64,000 nucleotides of DNA from Pollutimonas subterranea (GTDB lineage Bacteria > Pseudomonadota > Gammaproteobacteria > Burkholderiales > Burkholderiaceae_B). Shown one piece after another: positions 7,144 through 15,398 of this stretch. Position 1 is the stretch's first letter; the number at the start of each line of letters is the position of its first letter. Below the pieces are notes generated by a model. It saw only the letters and a program-made list of their open reading frames with translations, was not told the DNA's origin and ran no database searches. Location: contig NZ_PDNW01000012.1 of the NCBI RefSeq assembly GCF_002849655.1, forward strand, positions 1 through 64,000, in the 5' to 3' direction. Position numbers and translations under genes: made by a program.

Positions 7144-9552
7144 CTATTTACCTCCGTTAGGTAGCGCATAGGCAATCACATCGTCACCTGCTTTCGTACC
7201 CAGTGAACCATGTCCTCCGGCAACGACAAGTACGAACTGCCGCCCATCGGCTCCGGTGTACGTCATGGGTGTCGCCTGCCCACCTGCGGGAAGGCGGCTT
7301 TGCCAGAGCTGCTCGCCGTTCGTCACGTTGTAGGCACGTACATAGTAGTCCAGTGTGCCGGAAAGAAATGCAACGCCCCCAGCCGTCATGATGGGACCAC
7401 CCAGATTCGGCACGCCCATCTTGAACGGCAAAGGCAAGGGCGAGCTATCGATGACCGTTCCATTTTTGTGTCTCCAGGCGATCTTGCCGGTGGTCAGGTC
7501 GGCTCCCGCCACATAGCCCCATGGAGGCGCCTGGCATGGCAGACCAAGCGCAGACGTGAAGGCGCTTAGCTTGACCGCGAAGGGCGCGCCGAAGTTTTCG
7601 TTCAGTGCCGGCAAGCTATCCTCTGGACGCTCCTCGCCCTGGACATATAGCGTCGTGTCGTCGGCACGAGGCACTAACTGGGAGACAAATGCCAGATAAG
7701 TCGGCGTCGTGAATGCAACCTGACGCTGCGGATCAACGGCAATGCCACCCCAGTTGAACACACCAAAGTTTCCGGGATACACCAGCGTTCCTTCCAAGGA
7801 AGGAGGTGTGTACCGGCCTTCATAGCGCAACTTATGAAACGCTATGCGGCAGGCCAACTGATCAAACATCGTCGCACCCCACATGTCCGCCCCGGTCAAG
7901 GCAGGCGGGTCAAAGGACAGCGCGGAGACCGGCTGTGTCGGGGCGAGCCGTTCACCTTCGACGGCACCTTGGGGCACCGGCGTTTCCGTAACCGGCATCA
8001 CTGGCTCGCCATTGCGCCGGTCCAGCATGAACAGCTCGCCCTGTTTGGTGGGCTGAACCAAAGCCGGCACCGTCTGGCCGTCTATAGTGAGGTCTATGAG
8101 ACTGGGTTGCGCCGGGACGTCGTAATCCCACAAATCGTGGTGCACCGTCTGGAAATGCCAACGAACTTGTCCGGTGGCCAGATCCAGCGCCACGACGGAC
8201 GAAGAGTACCGCTCTACAGCTTCGCTTCGTTCGGCGCCCCATTGATCAGGCGGCTGATTGCCCAAGGGGACATAGACCATGCCCAGCTTCTCATCCACGC
8301 TGGAGATCGACCAGCTGTTCGGCGAATTGGGCGTGTAAGTCGATCCCCGCGGCAGCGGAGTCGTGACGCCAGGGTTGCCGGCGTCCCAATTCCATACCAG
8401 GTCGCCAGTGTTGACATCGTAGGCGCGGATCACGCCGGAAGTCTCCTGGGTGGAAACATTGTCCAGCACCGTACCTCCGACGATCAGCAATGCGTCGGTA
8501 ACCACAACCGGCGACGTGGAGTAGTAGCCGCCGGGCTTCTTGTGGGGCATATTCTCCCAAAGGTCGATGTAGCCCTTGCCTTGTCCAAACGCCTTGCAGA
8601 CTTCGCCATTCTCGGGATTGAGCGCAATAACACGCCCGTCAGCCGTGGGCATGAACAGTTTGGCCGCGCATTCCGAGGATGCCGCATTCACGGCCGGCTT
8701 CTGGTAGGAAACCCCGCGGCAGGTCAGGTGCTGCAGCGCCAGATCACCTTCAACTTGCGGCTCGTAGCGCCATATCTGCTCGCCGGTGGTTGCATCCAGC
8801 GCAATCACCGATTGATGCGGCGTGCATAGATAGAGCCTGTTGTCGATTTTCAAGGGCGTCACCTCGAAAGTCGTTTCAACGGGGTCTCCTGGACGTCCGC
8901 GGACGTCGCCGGTCTCGAAATGCCAGGCAACCTCCAGCTGGTCGACATTATCAGGCGTGATCTGTGCCAGCGGCGAGTAGCGCTGTCCATATCCATCGCG
9001 TCCATATGCGTGCCACTCTCCAGGAGGCGTCCCACCGGCATCGGCGACTGCCTGCGTGCGCGATCCCGGCAACTCGCCCTCCACCCGTTGCGGGTCGACG
9101 AACCAGGAGGCAATGGCCACGATCAGGAATAGACCCAGCGCTGTGGACAACGCCAATCCGCCACCATGGCGTATCGCCGCCATCGACGAGGATGTATCAG
9201 CGTTGGACGAGGCCTTTGCCAACACTGGACGTGTAATCCATGGCATCAAGAGAAAAATGCCGACGATGAAGAGCACATCACCCCGCGCCGCCAGTGGCCA
9301 CCAGTCCAGTCCTGCTTCCCATAGGCTCCATGCCAACGTTGCAATAACGAGCAAGGCATACAGATACAAAGCGGCCGGCTTACGCTTGAGCAGTAGCCAG
9401 CTTGTTCCAATAAGAACCAGGCCCGTGCAGGCGTAATACCATGATCCGCCCAACGCAATAAGCCACCCTCCTCCCATGGTCAGCGCCAAACCGAGTATGG
9501 CAATGACACTGGCCGTTGCGATGAGGCCCGGCCTACGTTGCGTACTTTTCAT
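7144..9552 (-). CDS. gcd: Membrane-bound PQQ-dependent glucose/quinate-type dehydrogenase
   Basis: An 802-residue quinoprotein. The first ~130 residues hold about five membrane helices; the rest is the periplasmic eight-bladed PQQ propeller with repeated W-motif signatures. Family proteins oxidise an aldose (Gcd) or quinate/shikimate (QuiA) with PQQ and pass electrons to ubiquinone. Length fits Gcd (about 796 in E. coli). Substrate cannot be fixed from sequence alone, so the gene symbol is tentative. No pqq biosynthesis genes are in the window. The thioredoxin gene follows directly. Confidence 0.9.
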   Translation of the reverse strand: MKSTQRRPGLIATASVIAILGLALTMGGGWLIALGGSWYYACTGLVLIGTSWLLLKRKPAALYLYALLVIATLAWSLWEAGLDWWPLAARGDVLFIVGIFLLMPWITRPVLAKASSNADTSSSMAAIRHGGGLALSTALGLFLIVAIASWFVDPQRVEGELPGSRTQAVADAGGTPPGEWHAYGRDGYGQRYSPLAQITPDNVDQLEVAWHFETGDVRGRPGDPVETTFEVTPLKIDNRLYLCTPHQSVIALDATTGEQIWRYEPQVEGDLALQHLTCRGVSYQKPAVNAASSECAAKLFMPTADGRVIALNPENGEVCKAFGQGKGYIDLWENMPHKKPGGYYSTSPVVVTDALLIVGGTVLDNVSTQETSGVIRAYDVNTGDLVWNWDAGNPGVTTPLPRGSTYTPNSPNSWSISSVDEKLGMVYVPLGNQPPDQWGAERSEAVERYSSSVVALDLATGQVRWHFQTVHHDLWDYDVPAQPSLIDLTIDGQTVPALVQPTKQGELFMLDRRNGEPVMPVTETPVPQGAVEGERLAPTQPVSALSFDPPALTGADMWGATMFDQLACRIAFHKLRYEGRYTPPSLEGTLVYPGNFGVFNWGGIAVDPQRQVAFTTPTYLAFVSQLVPRADDTTLYVQGEERPEDSLPALNENFGAPFAVKLSAFTSALGLPCQAPPWGYVAGADLTTGKIAWRHKNGTVIDSSPLPLPFKMGVPNLGGPIMTAGGVAFLSGTLDYYVRAYNVTNGEQLWQSRLPAGGQATPMTYTGADGRQFVLVVAGGHGSLGTKAGDDVIAYALPNGGK

Positions 9553-9623
9553 AGCCGTCGTCCATTTGCATGCTAATCAAGCCTGGATAACAGCAAGCCT
9601 CATTCCTGGTAGGCCATAAAAGC

Positions 9624-9824
9624 TTATCCCCCGTCCTTGACAGAGGCGGGCGGCGGGCTGGACGCGTCTTCCTCCTCCGTGGGTATGTCTTTGTCTACGT
9701 CTACGTCGTCGGCCGACGAGATATCGACTTTATGGTCATCCTCCGCCGTCTGTCCTGCGTTCTCGCGGGTGCTGTCCGGATTTGAGGTCGTGGACGGCAT
9801 ATCGGTGAAGGTGTTGGTAGCCAT
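9624..9824 (-). CDS. Small acidic protein of unknown function
   Basis: A 66-residue protein, very acidic (DDVDVDKDIPTEEEDA), rich in S, T and P, without cysteine or hydrophobic core; probably disordered. Support for a real gene is the consensus ribosome site AGGAGG 6 bases before the ATG and its position in an otherwise empty gap between the LOG gene and gcd, same strand. I recognise no family. Confidence 0.6.
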   Translation of the reverse strand: MATNTFTDMPSTTSNPDSTRENAGQTAEDDHKVDISSADDVDVDKDIPTEEEDASSPPPASVKDGG

Positions 9825-9909
9825 GGCGGCCTCCTGTAGGGTCAGTTGCTTGGTGATCTCCGGGAATCACATAGCAAGCGTGATGCCTGCCCGCGCCATC
9901 CGCCAACTC

Positions 9910-10773
9910 CTAGGGCGGTGTCATTGCATAGAACTCACGAAGCGCATCGACGGCCTCCTCAGCGCTGTTCACCATGACGAACAACTGCAAATCTTCCGGC
10001 GCAATCATGCCTTCCTCTACGAGGAAATCAAAATTGACCAGACGCTTCCAGAACGCACTATCCACCAGAACAATGGGAATGCGCCCCATCTTGCGGGTCT
10101 GCACCAGGGTCAAAACCTCGAAGAGCTCGTCCAGCGTGCCAAAGCCTCCCGGAAACGCGACGAGCGCTTTTGCGCGCAACAGGAAATGCATCTTGCGCAG
10201 CGCAAAATAATGAAACCGGAATGCCAGTTCAGGCGTGATGAAAGGATTGGGATACTGTTCGTGCGGCAAGGTGATGTTCAGCCCCACCGATCGCTCGCCG
10301 GCCTCGAAGGCGCCACGATTGGCGGCCTCCATGATGCCGGGCCCGCCGCCGGTCATCACGACGAGATCGCAGGGCCCCTCGTGCTCGAAGCACTGTGATG
10401 CCTTGCGTGCAAAGCTGTAAGCCTCATCGTACCAATGCGATTGCGCAACTCGCCGCGTCGCCAGTGCCAGTGCGCGCTGCAGGCCTGGATCGTCCGGCTG
10501 TACGTCTGATTGCTCCTTGACCAGTGCCAGCGCCGCCCTGGCGTCCTCGGGAGACAGGATTCTGGCACTGCCAAACACCACGATGGTGGCATTTACGCCG
10601 TGCTCGCGCAGGGCATGCTCGGTCTTGAGAAGCTCCAATTGCATGCGCACAGGACGCAGGTCTTCGCTCGCAAGAAAAGCAATATCTTCCTGCGCCAGCG
10701 TGTAGGCTTGGCCTTGTTGTATGGCTTCCTGCAGGATGTGGCGCCGCTCGGCATCGGGAAACGCTGTTTTCAT
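9910..10773 (-). CDS. LOG-family protein (TIGR00730-type nucleotide phosphoribohydrolase)
   Basis: A 287-residue Rossmann protein with both LOG signatures, GGGPGIMEA (142-150) and PGGFGTLDE (208-216). These form the nucleotide-binding and catalytic site of enzymes that split cytokinin riboside monophosphates or purine nucleotide 5'-monophosphates (PpnN-like). Its N-terminal ~60 residues are longer than the minimal LOG proteins. The ATG overlaps the stop of the XRE-cupin regulator gene by 4 bp (ATGA), so the two are translationally coupled. Earlier annotation of this family as lysine decarboxylase is wrong. Confidence 0.9.
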   Translation of the reverse strand: MKTAFPDAERRHILQEAIQQGQAYTLAQEDIAFLASEDLRPVRMQLELLKTEHALREHGVNATIVVFGSARILSPEDARAALALVKEQSDVQPDDPGLQRALALATRRVAQSHWYDEAYSFARKASQCFEHEGPCDLVVMTGGGPGIMEAANRGAFEAGERSVGLNITLPHEQYPNPFITPELAFRFHYFALRKMHFLLRAKALVAFPGGFGTLDELFEVLTLVQTRKMGRIPIVLVDSAFWKRLVNFDFLVEEGMIAPEDLQLFVMVNSAEEAVDALREFYAMTPP

Positions 10774-11375
10774 GGTGTTGATCCTGAGCCACCACCGGAC
10801 TTTTCATAGCCCGCCGGATAATGAATAAGATTATGAAAGGTAGAGGAATGAACGGCGAGATTGCGGTAACCATGTGGGCGGTCGGCCGCAAATCGCACGG
10901 CACTGCCTTCGGACAAGGGAATCCATCGCCCTTCGACCAGCAATTCCATGGTGCCGCTGATGACCGTCACGTGCTCGGTTACGCCTGCTGCATGGGGTTC
11001 AGACAGCCGAACAGCGCCCGGCACCAGTATAAGTTCCAGCAATTCGAATCCGAACCGCGCGTCGTAGGCAAATAAAGAGCGCACGACGATTCCCGGCTCG
11101 ACAGCCAGACCGCGCCGGTCCGTATCGGCCTCGGCGCCTATGCTTTCGTCGAGCGTCATCTCGGCGGGCGGATGCAGGAAGCTTGAAATAGGCGCCTGGA
11201 AACCAGTGGCGATTTTCCAGAGCGTTGCAATCGTAGGACTAGATTCGGCTCTCTCGATCTGACCCAGCATTGCTTTACTGACGCCGGTCTCCCGGGCGGC
11301 ATGGTCCAGGCTCCAGGCGCGCCGCGTACGCAGTTGCTTCAACGCCTGAGCCAGGTAATTAGCAGGATCTTGCAT
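10770..11375 (-). CDS. XRE-family regulator with C-terminal cupin domain
   Basis: A 201-residue-class regulator: an N-terminal lambda-type helix-turn-helix (about residues 7-61, with DHAARETGVSKAMLGQIERAES) followed by a cupin ligand-binding domain (about 110-190). The ATG at 11375 follows GATGAGG. The open frame runs to 11480, but that extension covers the operator region and is not family-like. It is divergent from the BenE-type transporter gene, with two perfect palindromes between, so self-control and control of the transporter are likely. Its ligand is not known. Confidence 0.9.
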   Translation of the reverse strand: MQDPANYLAQALKQLRTRRAWSLDHAARETGVSKAMLGQIERAESSPTIATLWKIATGFQAPISSFLHPPAEMTLDESIGAEADTDRRGLAVEPGIVVRSLFAYDARFGFELLELILVPGAVRLSEPHAAGVTEHVTVISGTMELLVEGRWIPLSEGSAVRFAADRPHGYRNLAVHSSTFHNLIHYPAGYEKSGGGSGSTP

Positions 11376-11410
11376 GGCGGCCTCATCGTCACCCGGCGGG
11401 AACCGAAGGA

Positions 11411-11438
11411 TTGAAAAATATGTATTGTGCGTTATAAC
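11411..11438 (+). promoter_or_regulatory. Candidate sigma-70 promoter of the benE-type gene
   Basis: TTGAAA (11411-11416) and TATAAC (11433-11438) are separated by 16 bp. The -10 hexamer lies inside the first CGTTATAACG operator, so a bound regulator would block RNA polymerase. Predicted transcription start is near 11445, leaving a leader of about 55 nt that contains the second operator copy. Confidence 0.5.
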
Positions 11439-11482
11439 GTACGATGCTAGCATGAGTCGCGGCCAGACGTTATAACGCACAA
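11425..11482. promoter_or_regulatory. Twin operator palindromes between XRE-cupin regulator and benE
   Basis: TTGTGCGTTATAACGT (11425-11440) is repeated as its exact reverse complement at 11467-11482. Each arm contains the 10-bp palindrome CGTTATAACG (11430-11439 and 11468-11477), so each arm alone could hold a dimer; centres are 38 bp apart. The whole spans the divergent promoters. Most likely binding sites of the adjacent XRE-cupin protein (inference from position and symmetry). Confidence 0.75.
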
Positions 11483-11500
11483 CCGATCAACGAGACCACC

Positions 11501-12727
11501 ATGGGCAACTACTTCAAAATTTCACACATCTCGTCCGGATTCATCACTGTGCTGGTTGGCTACAGCAGTTCCGTCGCCATTATTTTCCAGGCCGCCAACG
11601 CGGCCGGCGCGACGTCGGCCGAGCTGGTCTCATGGATGTGGGCACTGGGCATAGGCATGGGGGCCAGCAGCATCGCACTGTCGCTACGCTACCGCAGCCC
11701 CGTGCTGACGGCCTGGTCCACACCCGGCGCCGCCTTGCTGGTCGCCGGGCTGTCGGGCCTCAGCATGAACCAGGCTATCGGTGTTTTCCTGTTCTCGTCC
11801 TTGCTGATCACTCTTTGCGGCGTTACAGGCTGGTTCCAGAAAGTCATGCACTACATACCGCGGCATATTGCCGCGGCGATGCTGGCCGGGATTCTCGTCC
11901 GCTTCGGCATGGACCTTTTCACGTCCATGCAAGCCCAGCTCTTACTGGTCGCGATCATGTTCCTGGTCTTCTGGCTGGGTCGCTTGGCATTGCCGCGCTA
12001 TAGCGTGCCGTTGGCCTTGCTGGCCGGCGTGGTATACGCTGGGGCCCAGGGGCTCCTGCATCTGGAACTGCTGGATTGGACGCCGGCGAAGCCGATGCTG
12101 ATAATGCCGGAGTTCTCGCTGTCCGCGCTGATAGGTGTAGGGATTCCCCTGTTCATTGTGACGATGACATCGCAGAATATTCCCGGCCTTGCCGTGCTGC
12201 GAGCCAACGGCTACGACACGCCGGCATCGCCGCTAATCAGCTGGACCGGCATCACAGGCCTGCTGCTTGCACCGTTCGGCGGCTATTCCTTCAATCTCGC
12301 GGCAATCACCGCTGCCATATGCATGAGCCGCGATGCCGACCCCGATCCCGATAAACGGTATCTGGCGTCAGTCTGGGCCGGCGCGTTTTATTTGATTACC
12401 GGATTGTTCGGTGCGACGGTGGTAGGTTTATTTGCCGCCTTCCCGCTGGAGCTGGTCGCTGCCATTGCAGGCCTGGCCTTGCTGAGTACGATAGGCAACA
12501 GCCTGGCAGGCGCCCTTGCCGCGGAAAACGGCCGCGAAGCGGCTCTGGTTACTTTCCTGTGCACCGCATCCGGCACAAGCTTCCTGGGTATTGGCAGCGC
12601 ATTCTGGGGGCTGGTCCTTGGGCTTGCCGTGCACTGCGTCACCACAAGACGGGGTAGCGGCGCGCCGGGCACGTCGACCCCCGCAACGATTGCTCCGCAG
12701 CCGGTCGCGGACGCGAACAGACAATGA
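11501..12727 (+). CDS. benE: BenE/YdcO-family benzoate-type transporter
   Basis: A 408-residue integral membrane protein with about 12 hydrophobic segments and BenE hallmarks (SSGFITVLVGYSSSVAIIFQAA, TWSTPGAALL-like WSTPGAALLVAG, and FGGYSFNLAAITAAIC). BenE members are H+-coupled importers of benzoate or related carboxylates. The substrate here is not certain: no benzoate catabolic genes are adjacent, and the next gene encodes 5-oxoprolinase subunit A. It is under the twin operator. The ribosome site is weak (GAGA). Confidence 0.88.
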   Translation: MGNYFKISHISSGFITVLVGYSSSVAIIFQAANAAGATSAELVSWMWALGIGMGASSIALSLRYRSPVLTAWSTPGAALLVAGLSGLSMNQAIGVFLFSSLLITLCGVTGWFQKVMHYIPRHIAAAMLAGILVRFGMDLFTSMQAQLLLVAIMFLVFWLGRLALPRYSVPLALLAGVVYAGAQGLLHLELLDWTPAKPMLIMPEFSLSALIGVGIPLFIVTMTSQNIPGLAVLRANGYDTPASPLISWTGITGLLLAPFGGYSFNLAAITAAICMSRDADPDPDKRYLASVWAGAFYLITGLFGATVVGLFAAFPLELVAAIAGLALLSTIGNSLAGALAAENGREAALVTFLCTASGTSFLGIGSAFWGLVLGLAVHCVTTRRGSGAPGTSTPATIAPQPVADANRQ

Positions 12728-12758
12728 CCGCCTTGGAGTCCAGGCCGCGCAGGCTCCT

Positions 12759-13523
12759 TCAGTGTTGAATTGTCTTCACTGAAATATTGTTATCCTGGAG
12801 CGCCTGGCGTATCGCCCTGGCAAACACGACAGCGCCGGGCTGGTCGCCATGTATGCACAAGGTATCGGCCTGGACGGCAACGTCGACACCCTGCATTGTT
12901 GCCACCTTGCCTTCGGTGATCATGCGCAATACCTGCCGGATTGAGACATCGACATCGACGATCATGGCGCCGGCCTGCTTGCGGGGAGTTAGCGAGCCGT
13001 CGCTTTGGTAGCTGCGGTCCGCAAAGACTTCTTGTGCAACATTGAGGCCGATGCCTTGCGCAGCGGCGGCTTGCACACTGGAGGCCAGCGCATAGAACAC
13101 CAATGAACGGTCGACATCGTACACAGCCTGCGCAATCGCCTTAGCCAGTTCCGGTTGACGGGCGGCCATGTTGTACAAGGCGCCGTGTGCTTTCACGTGA
13201 TGCAAACGGCCACCCTGGCTGGCGGCGACGCCCGCCAGGGCACCCACTTGAACCACCACCATGTCGTAGGCGCTATCCGGAGTGATATCCATGTTGCGGC
13301 GCCCGAATCCGACGAGGTCCGGTAAACCCGGATGAGCGCCCAGCGCGACACCCTGTGCCAAGGCTGCGGCCACGGTTTTGCGCATGACGCCGGGGTCGCC
13401 GGCATGAAAACCGCAAGCGATATTGGCGGACGTGACAAAGGGCAGGATTTCGTCGTCCTGCCCCATGTTCCAGGCGCCAAAACTCTCGCCCATGTCGCAA
13501 TTCAGGTCTATCGATAAGGTCAT
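12759..13523 (-). CDS. pxpA: 5-oxoprolinase subunit A (LamB/YcsF family)
   Basis: A 254-residue cytoplasmic protein with the family opening DLNCDMGESFG (6-16) and the HVKAHGALYN motif. PxpA works with PxpB and PxpC to hydrolyse 5-oxoproline to glutamate using ATP. Neither pxpB nor pxpC is in this window, so partners must be elsewhere or this copy has another role. The ATG at 13523 begins the conserved MTLSIDLN; a longer frame to 13589 has no support. It converges on benE (31 bp between stops) and follows the aldehyde dehydrogenase gene. Confidence 0.9.
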   Translation of the reverse strand: MTLSIDLNCDMGESFGAWNMGQDDEILPFVTSANIACGFHAGDPGVMRKTVAAALAQGVALGAHPGLPDLVGFGRRNMDITPDSAYDMVVVQVGALAGVAASQGGRLHHVKAHGALYNMAARQPELAKAIAQAVYDVDRSLVFYALASSVQAAAAQGIGLNVAQEVFADRSYQSDGSLTPRKQAGAMIVDVDVSIRQVLRMITEGKVATMQGVDVAVQADTLCIHGDQPGAVVFARAIRQALQDNNISVKTIQH

Positions 13524-13632
13524 AATTAACTCGGAAGGTTTGCCGGATGGGATAAACGAGAGTTTATCGCCATGGCCGGCAAACACCAACGATCATCAAT
13601 GAGCCGATAGAACTTGGCGTGTGGGCGCGCGC

Positions 13633-15159
13633 TTAGAAGAACCCCAGGGCATCGGGGCTGTAGCTGACCAGCAAGCACTTCGTTTGCTGGTATGAAGCCA
13701 GTGCCATCTTGTGATTTTCCCGTCCGATACCCGACTTTTTATAACCGCCGAATGCCGCGTGAGCCGGATACAGGTTATAGCAGTTGGTCCATACCCGGCC
13801 GGCTTGTATCTGCCGCCCTACCCGATATGCCTGGGTACCGTTACGGGTCCATACGCCCGCACCGAGGCCATATTCCGTATCGTTGGCAATTTCGATGGCC
13901 TCCTCTTCGTCTTTGAAGGTCATGACGGACGCCACCGGTCCGAATATTTCTTCCTGGAAGACACGCATGCTGTTGTCGCCGAAAAGCATAGTGGGCTTGA
14001 CGTAAAAGCCTTCGCTCAAGCCCTCGCCCGGAGCATTGCGTGCCCCGCCGGTGAGGCATTGTGCGCCTTCACCGCGCCCGATATCGATATACGAGAGTAT
14101 TTTATCCATTTGCACCTGCGACACCTGCGCACCGACCATGGTGGTTGAATCCAGCGGATGCCCTGTCTTGATGGCTTCGACGCGCTTGATGGCGCGCTCG
14201 ATGAATTGCTCGTAGATTGATTCCTGGACCAGGACCCGCGAGGGGCATGTGCAGATTTCACCCTGATTCAGCGAGAACATGGCCAGGCCTTCCAGGGCCT
14301 TGTCGAAGAACGCATCTTCCCGGTCCATGACATCCGCAAAGAAGATATTGGGACTTTTGCCACCCAATTCGACGGTGCTGGGAATGAGATTTTCGGCAGC
14401 CGCATGCAGTATGTGCTTGCCGGTCGGCGTGGAACCGGTGAAGGCCAGCTTGGCAATACGCTTGCTGGTCGCCAGCGCCTGCCCGGCTTCCTTGCCATAA
14501 CCGTTGACAACGTTGATGACGCCGGCCGGGAAGAGATCGCCCACCAGTTCCATGAGCACCAGGATCGAGGCAGGCGTTTGTTCCGCGGGCTTGAGCACCA
14601 CGCAGTTGCCGGCCGCCAGCGCAGGCGCCAGCTTCCAGATAGCCATCAGTAGCGGAAAGTTCCAGGGGATGATCTGGCCTACGACACCCAGCGGCTCTGG
14701 GAAATGGTAGGCGACCGTGTCGTTGTCGACCTCGGAAATCCCCCCTTCTTGCGCGCGGATGCATCCGGCGAAATAGCGCAGATGGTCGATGGCCAGTGGC
14801 AAATCGGCGGCCATGGTTTCACGCAAGGGCTTGCCATTGTCGATGGACTCGGCGACGGCAAGCACCTTGAGATTCTGTTCCATTTTGTCGGCCATGCGCA
14901 AGAGCCGATTGGACCGTTCAGTGACCGAGGTTTCGCCCCATTTCTTGCGGGCAGCATGCGCCGCATCAAGCGCCGCGTCGACATCGGCGGCATCGGAACG
15001 AGCCACTTCGCAAAACACTTGCCCGGTAATCGGAGATATATTTTCGAAGTAAGTACCGGAAACCGGAGCTACCCATTGCCCGCCTATGTAATTCTCGTAG
15101 TGGCGTTTATAGGGGTACTCGACATCGATACCGAAATGTTTCAGATCTGTTAAGTCCAT
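13633..15159 (-). CDS. NAD+-dependent aldehyde dehydrogenase (ExaC/AcoD type)
   Basis: A 508-residue aldehyde dehydrogenase that oxidises aldehydes, probably acetaldehyde, to acids. Visible: cofactor region PWNFPLLM, the ELGGKSPN glutamate (about 263) and catalytic cysteine in [11 protein letters not shown] (about 302; two cysteines close together, as in ExaC-like enzymes). The ATG at 15159 follows GGAGACAAGAA. It is divergent from an AcoR-like sigma-54 activator, the usual arrangement for ethanol/acetoin aldehyde dehydrogenases, which suggests aldehyde-induced expression. Confidence 0.92.
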   Translation of the reverse strand: MDLTDLKHFGIDVEYPYKRHYENYIGGQWVAPVSGTYFENISPITGQVFCEVARSDAADVDAALDAAHAARKKWGETSVTERSNRLLRMADKMEQNLKVLAVAESIDNGKPLRETMAADLPLAIDHLRYFAGCIRAQEGGISEVDNDTVAYHFPEPLGVVGQIIPWNFPLLMAIWKLAPALAAGNCVVLKPAEQTPASILVLMELVGDLFPAGVINVVNGYGKEAGQALATSKRIAKLAFTGSTPTGKHILHAAAENLIPSTVELGGKSPNIFFADVMDREDAFFDKALEGLAMFSLNQGEICTCPSRVLVQESIYEQFIERAIKRVEAIKTGHPLDSTTMVGAQVSQVQMDKILSYIDIGRGEGAQCLTGGARNAPGEGLSEGFYVKPTMLFGDNSMRVFQEEIFGPVASVMTFKDEEEAIEIANDTEYGLGAGVWTRNGTQAYRVGRQIQAGRVWTNCYNLYPAHAAFGGYKKSGIGRENHKMALASYQQTKCLLVSYSPDALGFF

Positions 15160-15265
15160 TTCTTGTCTCCTTGATGTTGAAAGCAGCCTCGCGTCGAGGA
15201 CTAGCTCTCTACAACTAGCAATAGACATGCCAGTTCAGGTCTTACCGAGGAAGCGGATAGGGCCG

Positions 15266-15281
15266 CGCCAAGCCAGTTCCT
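15266..15281 (-). promoter_or_regulatory. Weak candidate sigma-54 promoter for the aldehyde dehydrogenase
   Basis: On the minus strand AGGAACTGGCTTGGCG keeps the obligatory GG-N10-GC spacing and a partial match to TGGCAC-N5-TTGC. It is about 107 bp upstream of the gene start and 44 bp from the activator-type palindromes, a suitable layout for an enhancer-dependent promoter. The match is imperfect. Confidence 0.3.
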
Positions 15282-15324
15282 ATAAGACTCTGCGAGTGGC
15301 ATAATTGATTGTAAAACAGAGGGT

Positions 15325-15363
15325 TGTCGCACATTGCGACAGTCGCTGGCCAATTCTGCGACA
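15325..15363. promoter_or_regulatory. Probable AcoR-type activator binding sites
   Basis: TGTCGCA (15325-15331) and TGCGACA (15335-15341) form a perfect 7-bp inverted repeat around CAT. A further TGCGACA at 15357-15363 pairs loosely with GTCGC at 15342-15346 (11-bp spacing). Such TGTCGCA dyads are typical targets of AcoR/MimR-like sigma-54 activators. They lie between the divergent regulator and aldehyde dehydrogenase genes. Confidence 0.6.
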
Positions 15364-15398
15364 CATCCGTGGCGCACAATGCAACAGGAGGCATCGGG

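Noticed and set aside
7834-8829. A 331-codon open frame opposite the PQQ dehydrogenase
   Set aside because: Antisense of a conserved propeller domain, with no recognised motif of its own.
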